Source of the DNA: JABCPE02 sp963516475
GTDB lineage: Bacteria > Bacteroidota > Bacteroidia > Flavobacteriales > Weeksellaceae
Direction: 5' to 3'
DNA length: 64,000 nt
Assembly (NCBI GenBank): GCA_963516475.1
Contig: CAUQBR010000003.1
Coordinates: 62,001 to 126,000, forward strand
The notes under the pieces were generated by a model that was not told the DNA's origin, made no database searches, and saw only the letters and a list, made by a program, of their open reading frames with translations. Shown here piece by piece: positions 59,170 through 64,000 of the stretch (position 1 is the first letter of the stretch; each line of letters starts with the position of its first letter). Position numbers and translations under genes: made by a program.

Positions 59170-60291
59170 ATGAAGAAGATTTTCTTATCAGTAATGTTAG
59201 CAGGTGCTGCAGTAGCAGCTAATGCACAGAGTGTTGGTAGTATTAGCAACAGTAAATTTTTTGATAACTGGCAAGTAGGTGTGAATGTAGGTGGATACAC
59301 TCCAACTACAGGTTATCCTTTCTTTAAGTCTACAAGACTTAACTTTGGTGTAGAAGTAGGAAAACAAATTTCTCCTAGCTTCCGTCTTAGTGCAGATGGT
59401 GTTGCTTATATTAATGATAATGTAGATGGGTATCGTAACCCATTACTTATCGAGCGTACTAATGTAGCTATGTTAGGTAACTTTAATCTTAGCAATATCT
59501 TTGCAGGATACAAAGGAGCTCCTCGTACATTTGAAGTAGAAGTTTTCGCTGGACCAGGATGGTCTCATTCTTACTATCCAGGTAGAAATGATTCTAATGA
59601 AATGACTGTTAAAGCTGGTGCTAACTTCTTGCTTAACTTAGGTTCTTCTAAAGCTTGGGCTGTTAAGCTTAGTCCATCAATCCTATACGGTTTGACACCT
59701 GCAGATCAGCAAGAACATAGCCTTAACAACAACAACTCTATTACACAAGCAAGTTTAGGAATTGTTTACAGATTTAAAGGAAGCAACGGAGCTCACCACA
59801 TCACTGCAGCTCAGGCGTCTGCACCTGTAGTAGAGGATAACTCTGGAGCACTTCGTGGAGAATTGAGAGATGCTAGAAACCGTATCCATGAATTAGAAGG
59901 AGAATTGGCTGAAGCTCGTAACAGAAAACCAGAAGTAGTAGAAGTAGAAACTGAAGTAGTAAAAACTAAGAGAACTTTAGAATCTGTAGTTACTTTCGCA
60001 CAAGGAAAAACTATCATCGCTCCTTCTCAACAGCCGAATGTAGCTAGAATCGCTACTTATTTGAAGAAATATCCTAACAGTAAAGTTGTTATCAAAGGAT
60101 TTGCTTCACCAGAAGGAAGTGTTGAAGTTAACGAAAGAATCGCTAAAGCTCGTGCAGAAGCTGTTAAAGCTGTTCTTGTTAAACAATACAAAATTGATGG
60201 AGATCGTATCGTGGCAGAAGGAGAAGGTATTGGTCACATGTTCTCAGAACCAGATTGGAACAGAGTAAGTATTGCTACTATCAAAGAATAA
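59170..60291 (+). CDS. OmpA family outer-membrane protein
   Basis: A 373-residue protein with a signal peptide ('MLAGAAVAANAQ'), an N-terminal beta-barrel of about 190 residues, a coiled linker ('GALRGELRDARNRIHELEGELAEARNRKPEVVEVE') and a C-terminal OmpA domain ('NVARIATYLKKYPNSKVVIKGFASPEGSVEVNERIAKARAEAVKAVLV', then 'RIVAEGEG', 'WNRVSIATI') that binds peptidoglycan through its Asp/Arg pair region. Codons are restricted to few choices (GGT, GTA, GCT, AAC), as in highly expressed genes, unlike its neighbours. It has its own promoter and terminator and splits the methionine synthase genes. Confidence 0.92.
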   Translation: MKKIFLSVMLAGAAVAANAQSVGSISNSKFFDNWQVGVNVGGYTPTTGYPFFKSTRLNFGVEVGKQISPSFRLSADGVAYINDNVDGYRNPLLIERTNVAMLGNFNLSNIFAGYKGAPRTFEVEVFAGPGWSHSYYPGRNDSNEMTVKAGANFLLNLGSSKAWAVKLSPSILYGLTPADQQEHSLNNNNSITQASLGIVYRFKGSNGAHHITAAQASAPVVEDNSGALRGELRDARNRIHELEGELAEARNRKPEVVEVETEVVKTKRTLESVVTFAQGKTIIAPSQQPNVARIATYLKKYPNSKVVIKGFASPEGSVEVNERIAKARAEAVKAVLVKQYKIDGDRIVAEGEGIGHMFSEPDWNRVSIATIKE

Positions 60292-60317
60292 TTTAAAATT
60301 GTTCAATGTTTCATAAC

Positions 60318-60351
60318 AAATAGGAAGGTAAAATTTTACCTTCCTATTTTT
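60318..60351 (+). terminator. Rho-independent terminator of ompA
   Basis: A perfect inverted repeat AAATAGGAAGGTAAAAT/ATTTTACCTTCCTATTT followed by seven T. It is strong enough to isolate ompA from the downstream metH half. Confidence 0.92.
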
Positions 60352-60370
60352 TTATGTTTTTTAAAAAACT

Positions 60371-60378
60371 TACCTTTG
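60371..60378 (+). promoter_or_regulatory. -7 element for metH (folate/B12 half)
   Basis: TACCTTTG, 33 bases before the ATG at 60412 and just behind the ompA terminator. No cobalamin or SAM riboswitch is seen in this 120-base gap. Confidence 0.5.
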
Positions 60379-60411
60379 GATTTTTATAATTTTAATTGAA
60401 AATAGCCATAC

Positions 60412-63084
60412 ATGAGATATTTAAAACTTTCAGGGCTTGAGCCGCTCGTAATTACGCCAGAATCTAATTTTGTGAATGTAGGAGAACGAACGAATGTAGC
60501 AGGGTCGAAGAAATTTTTGAGGCTGATAGGCGAAGGAAATTTTACAGAAGCTTTAGAAATTGCCCGAAATCAAGTGGAGGGTGGAGCCCAGATTTTGGAT
60601 GTAAATATGGATGATGGACTGATAGATGGGAAAGCCTCGATGGTGAAATTTCTCAATCTGATAGCTTCAGAGCCTGACATTGCTCGTATTCCGATTATGA
60701 TAGACTCTTCCCGTTGGGAGATTTTAGAAGCTGGTCTGCAGGTGGTTCAAGGAAAATCAGTCGTAAATTCCATTAGTTTAAAAGAGGGAGAAGAGGAGTT
60801 TATCCGCCAAGCTAAAATTATAAAAAGATACGGAGCAGCAGTTATTATAATGGCTTTCGATGAAGTGAGCCAAGCCGATAATTATCAGCGAAGAATAGAG
60901 ATAGCAGAGCGTTCGTATAAAATCTTGGTGGACAAGGTAGGTTTTCCGCCAGAGGATATTATTTTTGACCTTAATATTTTCCCTGTGGCTACAGGAATGG
61001 AGGAACATAGGCGAAATGCAATTGATTTTATAGAAGCGACAAGATGGGTTCACCAGAATCTTCCATATGTGTCAGTGAGCGGCGGAGTTTCTAATGTTTC
61101 GTTTTCGTTTAGAGGAAATGATGCGGTAAGGGAAGCGATGCACTCAGTATTTCTGTATCATGCCATAAAAGCAGGGATGAATATGGGAATTGTAAACCCT
61201 ACAATGCTGGAGGTCTATGATGAAATTCCTAAAGACCTTTTGGAGCTGGTAGAAGATGTGATACTAGACCGAAGAGATGATGCTACGGAGCGTTTGTTAG
61301 ATTATTCTGAAAAAGTAAAATCAGTCAAAAAAGAAAAAATAGAAGACCTTTCTTGGCGCGAACAGCCTTTGCAGGAACGCATCACCTATTCGCTAGTAAA
61401 GGGCGTGGACAAATTCATCGAGGAGGATATGGATGCAGCCTTGAAGGAAGCAAGGCGACCGCTGGATGTCATAGAAATCAATCTGATGACAGGGATGAGC
61501 GTAGTGGGCGACCTTTTCGGGAGTGGAAAAATGTTTCTTCCTCAGGTGGTGAAATCTGCAAGGGTTATGAAACGGGCAGTGGCTTATCTAGAGCCTTTTA
61601 TAGAAGCAGAAAAAGACACTTCCAAGCCTTCTAATGGTAAAATTCTTTTGGCGACAGTGAAAGGCGATGTCCATGATATTGGTAAAAATATCGTGGGTGT
61701 GGTGCTAGCGTGTAACAACTACGAAATCATAGATTTAGGTGTGATGGTGCCTTGTGAAAAAATCATTCAGACAGCGATAGAACAAAAGGTGGATATCATC
61801 GGGCTGAGTGGTTTGATTACGCCGAGTCTGGATGAAATGGAATATGTGGCATCTGAACTAGACAGGCAAAATTTGAATTTTCCGCTGCTGATAGGAGGAG
61901 CTACAACTTCCAAAGCCCATACAGCCGTGAAAATTGCGCCAAAATACCGTAATACCGTGGTGCATGGTGGAGATGCCTCGCGAACGGTGAATATAGTAAA
62001 TTCGCTATTGAGTGAAGAAAGATCTGCTGAATACAAAGAAGAGCTTAAGAAGGAATATGATGAGTTTAGAGAGAAATTTTTGGCGCGGCAGACAGACAAA
62101 GAATATGTATCCATAGAGGAAGCAAGAGAAAAGAGATTTAAAATAGACTGGGAAAACGAAACCATCATTAAGCCTAAAAAATTAGGAATTACAGTGATTG
62201 AAAATCAGGATTTCCGTGAGCTTCTTCCTTTCGTGGATTGGTCTCCGTTTTTCCGAAGCTGGGATTTGCACGGCAGATTTCCAAATATTTTAGAAGATGA
62301 AAAAGTAGGAGAACAGGCTCGTGAGCTTTGGGCTGATGCGCAGGTGATTTTAGATAAAATTCTAAATGAAAAACTGCTCAAAGTCAAGGCTATTTTTGGG
62401 CTTTTCCCAGCTAATTCTAATGACCGAGATGATATTATTTTAGATAAAGATGGGGAAGAATTTGTTTTCCGAACACTTCGCCAGCAGTTGAAAAAATCGG
62501 CAGGGAAGGAGTATTTCGCTCTGTCGGATTTTATAGCGCCGCAAAGTTCTGGTAAACAGGACTATATAGGTGCTTTCGCTGTGACGGCTGGTTTCGGTAC
62601 GGATGAATTGGTGAAATATTATGAAGCTCAAAATGATGACTATTCTACCATCATGGCGAAGGCTTTGGCGGATAGGTTTGCGGAGGCGTTTGCGGAATTT
62701 CTGCATTGGAAAGTGAGAAAAGAATACTGGGGATATGCAGCGGATGAAAGCCTCAGCAATGAGGAATTGATAGATGAGGAATACAAGGGTATCCGCCCTG
62801 CACCTGGCTATCCAGCATGTCCAGACCATTTGGAAAGGGCTACCATTTGGGAACTTCTGAAAGTAAAAGAAACCATCGGTATAGAGCTGATGGATGCTGG
62901 TCTGGCAATGTATCCTACGGCGGCGGTTTCGGGGTATTATTTTGCTAATGCAAAGGCGAAATATTTCGGAGTTGGTAAAATCTGTGAAGACCAGCTGAAA
63001 GACTATACCGAAAGAAAGGGCGTAGATGAGAAATTTGCTAGAAAATGGCTGAGTCCTATTTTAGCAGGAAAACAAAATATTTAA
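60412..63084 (+). CDS. metH: Methionine synthase, folate/B12/activation half (split MetH)
   Basis: An 890-residue protein. Pterin-binding domain: 'NVGERTNVAGSKKFLRLI' to about 270. Cap and B12 domain: 'INLMTGMSVVGDLFGSGKMFLPQVVKSARVMK' then DVHDIGKN with the axial His421. Activation (SAM-binding) domain: from about 560 with 'RPAPGYPACPDHLER' and 'YFGVGKI'. The homocysteine domain is missing at the N-terminus and is supplied by 58083-59084. It takes a methyl group from 5-methyl-THF through cobalamin to homocysteine. MetF, the source of 5-methyl-THF, is encoded next. Confidence 0.95.
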   Translation: MRYLKLSGLEPLVITPESNFVNVGERTNVAGSKKFLRLIGEGNFTEALEIARNQVEGGAQILDVNMDDGLIDGKASMVKFLNLIASEPDIARIPIMIDSSRWEILEAGLQVVQGKSVVNSISLKEGEEEFIRQAKIIKRYGAAVIIMAFDEVSQADNYQRRIEIAERSYKILVDKVGFPPEDIIFDLNIFPVATGMEEHRRNAIDFIEATRWVHQNLPYVSVSGGVSNVSFSFRGNDAVREAMHSVFLYHAIKAGMNMGIVNPTMLEVYDEIPKDLLELVEDVILDRRDDATERLLDYSEKVKSVKKEKIEDLSWREQPLQERITYSLVKGVDKFIEEDMDAALKEARRPLDVIEINLMTGMSVVGDLFGSGKMFLPQVVKSARVMKRAVAYLEPFIEAEKDTSKPSNGKILLATVKGDVHDIGKNIVGVVLACNNYEIIDLGVMVPCEKIIQTAIEQKVDIIGLSGLITPSLDEMEYVASELDRQNLNFPLLIGGATTSKAHTAVKIAPKYRNTVVHGGDASRTVNIVNSLLSEERSAEYKEELKKEYDEFREKFLARQTDKEYVSIEEAREKRFKIDWENETIIKPKKLGITVIENQDFRELLPFVDWSPFFRSWDLHGRFPNILEDEKVGEQARELWADAQVILDKILNEKLLKVKAIFGLFPANSNDRDDIILDKDGEEFVFRTLRQQLKKSAGKEYFALSDFIAPQSSGKQDYIGAFAVTAGFGTDELVKYYEAQNDDYSTIMAKALADRFAEAFAEFLHWKVRKEYWGYAADESLSNEELIDEEYKGIRPAPGYPACPDHLERATIWELLKVKETIGIELMDAGLAMYPTAAVSGYYFANAKAKYFGVGKICEDQLKDYTERKGVDEKFARKWLSPILAGKQNI

Positions 63085-63102
63085 ATCAAGTTTGAATTGA
63101 TA

Positions 63103-63365
63103 ATGAGAAAAAGTTTGTATGCATTATTCTTATTATTAGGAATAAATGTTTGGGGACAAGAGCAGGAAATAGAGCCTATCAATATGGACAGACCAGACCA
63201 AAACATAATTTATCTGCTGGGCTGAAATACCTATTAACCAATGATTTACAATTAGATGCCATAGCTGGATTTTCTGTTTTTAAATCGGAATCAGATAATT
63301 TCGTAGCTTTGGGTGTGGCATATAGATTTAAAAATAAAAATAAACAACAAAATAAACAATCATGA
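63103..63365 (+). pseudogene. Collapsed outer-membrane protein gene (internal deletion remnant)
   Basis: From ATG 63103 one frame gives a signal peptide (MRKSLYALFLLLGINVWGQ) and EPINMDRPDQ, the usual mature start ('DRPDQTE') of a Bacteroidota outer-membrane transporter-like barrel, then stops at 63225. The next frame, open over 63150-63365, encodes 'RPKHNLSAGLKYLLTNDLQLDAIAGF' and ends in 'VALGVAYRF' plus a Lys/Asn-rich tail, the normal C-terminal strands of such a barrel. The middle of a roughly 250-300-residue protein is gone and the junction is out of frame. The end overlaps metF as ATGA (63362-63365). Confidence 0.75.
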
Positions 63366-64000
63366 AAGTAACAGAACACATAGAAAAAGCCAATGGCAAG
63401 ACCCTTTTTTCGTTTGAGATTTTGCCACCGCTTAAAGGACAGAATATCAATTTGTTCTTTGATGCCATAGACCCTCTTTTGGAGTATTCGCCTAGTTTTA
63501 TTAATGTGACTTATCACAGAGAAGAATATGAATATGTAGAACATGAAAATGGTTTGCTGGAAAGAAAAGTGGTAAGAAAACGCCCAGGAACAGTGGGTAT
63601 CTGTGCGGCGATACAGAACAGATATCATATAGATGCTATTCCGCATATCTTGTGTGGAGGCTTTAACAGGGAGGAAACGGAGAATTTCCTGATAGATTTG
63701 GATTTCTTGGAGATAGATAATGTGATGGCTCTTCGTGGTGATGTGATGAAGTCTGAGACCTATTTTAAGCCAGAAAAAAACGGAAATGCCCACGCCTCTG
63801 ATTTGGTTCATCAAATCAAACAAATGAACGATGGGATTTATCTTGACCATAATATAGAACTGCCATCGCCGACCAATTTCTGCATTGGCGTTGCGGGTTA
63901 TCCAGAGAAACATATGGAGGCAGCGAGTCTGCATCAGGATATAATGAACCTGAAGAAAAAACAAGAAGCAGGAGCAGACTATGTGGTCACGCAGATGTTT
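63362..64000 (+). CDS. metF: Methylenetetrahydrofolate reductase (3' end outside window)
   Basis: Starts at ATG 63362 and is open to the window end (213 codons). 'GKTLFSFEILPPLKGQN' carries the N-terminal Glu region of MTHFR, 'SFINVTYH' follows, 'NVMALRGD' is the FAD/folate-binding motif, and 'FCIGVAGYPEKHMEAASLHQDI...LKKKQEAGADYVVTQMF' is highly conserved. It reduces 5,10-methylene-THF to 5-methyl-THF, the methyl donor for the methionine synthase encoded just upstream. The start codon overlaps the stop of the remnant frame, so its translation may be coupled to a dead gene. Confidence 0.95.
   Translation, partial: MKVTEHIEKANGKTLFSFEILPPLKGQNINLFFDAIDPLLEYSPSFINVTYHREEYEYVEHENGLLERKVVRKRPGTVGICAAIQNRYHIDAIPHILCGGFNREETENFLIDLDFLEIDNVMALRGDVMKSETYFKPEKNGNAHASDLVHQIKQMNDGIYLDHNIELPSPTNFCIGVAGYPEKHMEAASLHQDIMNLKKKQEAGADYVVTQMF

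Noticed and set aside
60318..60351. Long perfect inverted repeat as an operator or mobile-element end
   Set aside because: It is followed by a T run directly behind ompA and fits a terminator; no duplicates or transposase are near.
60292..60411. Riboswitch upstream of the metH B12 half
   Set aside because: The gap holds the ompA terminator and a -7 box only; no cobalamin or SAM consensus is seen.
63179..63964. A 261-codon open frame on the minus strand
   Set aside because: It is antisense to metF and the remnant gene; the plus-strand metF reading has strong family motifs and this frame has none.
1..64000. CRISPR array, prophage, insertion sequence or integrated element
   Set aside because: No regularly spaced direct repeats, integrase, transposase or phage structural genes were found on either strand.

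Overview
The window reads as a continuous stretch of chromosome from a member of the Bacteroidota, class Flavobacteriia, most likely a Chryseobacterium/Riemerella-like Weeksellaceae (genus is inference). Seen directly: AT-rich DNA, no Shine-Dalgarno habit before starts, promoter -7 elements of the form TAnnTTTG, several with TTG 19-20 bases upstream, many short lipoproteins with a Cys lipobox, and a GldD gliding-motility lipoprotein. There are no rRNA genes, insertion sequences, phage genes or CRISPR arrays, and no gene-free gap longer than 300 bases.

Layout. 1-2.6 kb: the end of a BatD-like gene, MarC, a DUF493 protein and an anchored protein. 2.7-9 kb: an SGNH/MBOAT O-acyltransferase pair, a glucosaminidase, a BrnQ carrier and two paralogous lipoproteins. 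9.3-17 kb: two UvrA paralogues pointing at each other, with a thioesterase and two secreted proteins between them. 17-22 kb: a lipoprotein/membrane pair, an M13 peptidase, and a sigma factor-lipA unit. 22-27.5 kb: two tRNAs, a metal-chelate binding lipoprotein, DacB, a histidine kinase and an unknown protein. 27.5-37 kb: a probable eight-gene operon on the minus strand running parE, a small membrane protein, DUF389, parC, SprT-like, manC, DUF6427-like, DUF3109. 37-45.5 kb: a SurA-like isomerase, a PfkB kinase, gldD, cupin plus methyltransferase, an ABC exporter, a Pif1-type helicase and a monooxygenase. 45.5-51.2 kb: a MoxR-SpoIIM membrane operon with a divergent RDD gene.

The last 13 kb is a methionine region. 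A SAM-I riboswitch leads into metX and an ACT-homoserine dehydrogenase; then come metZ, a methionine synthase split into two genes (homocysteine half and folate/B12 half) and metF, which runs off the end. Together they convert homoserine through O-acylhomoserine and homocysteine to methionine using 5-methyl-THF. This pathway is interrupted by unrelated genes: a beta-barrel gene on the opposite strand, an SMI1/KNR4 immunity-type gene, a DKNYY lipoprotein, an unknown two-domain protein, a highly expressed-looking ompA, and the collapsed remnant of an outer-membrane protein gene overlapping the start of metF.

The most interesting points are the split and interrupted methionine synthase, the collapsed gene translationally abutting metF, the scatter of orphan immunity-type genes, and six places where the longest reading frame begins inside a promoter -7 element. 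I did not find a convincing wholly new multi-gene system.
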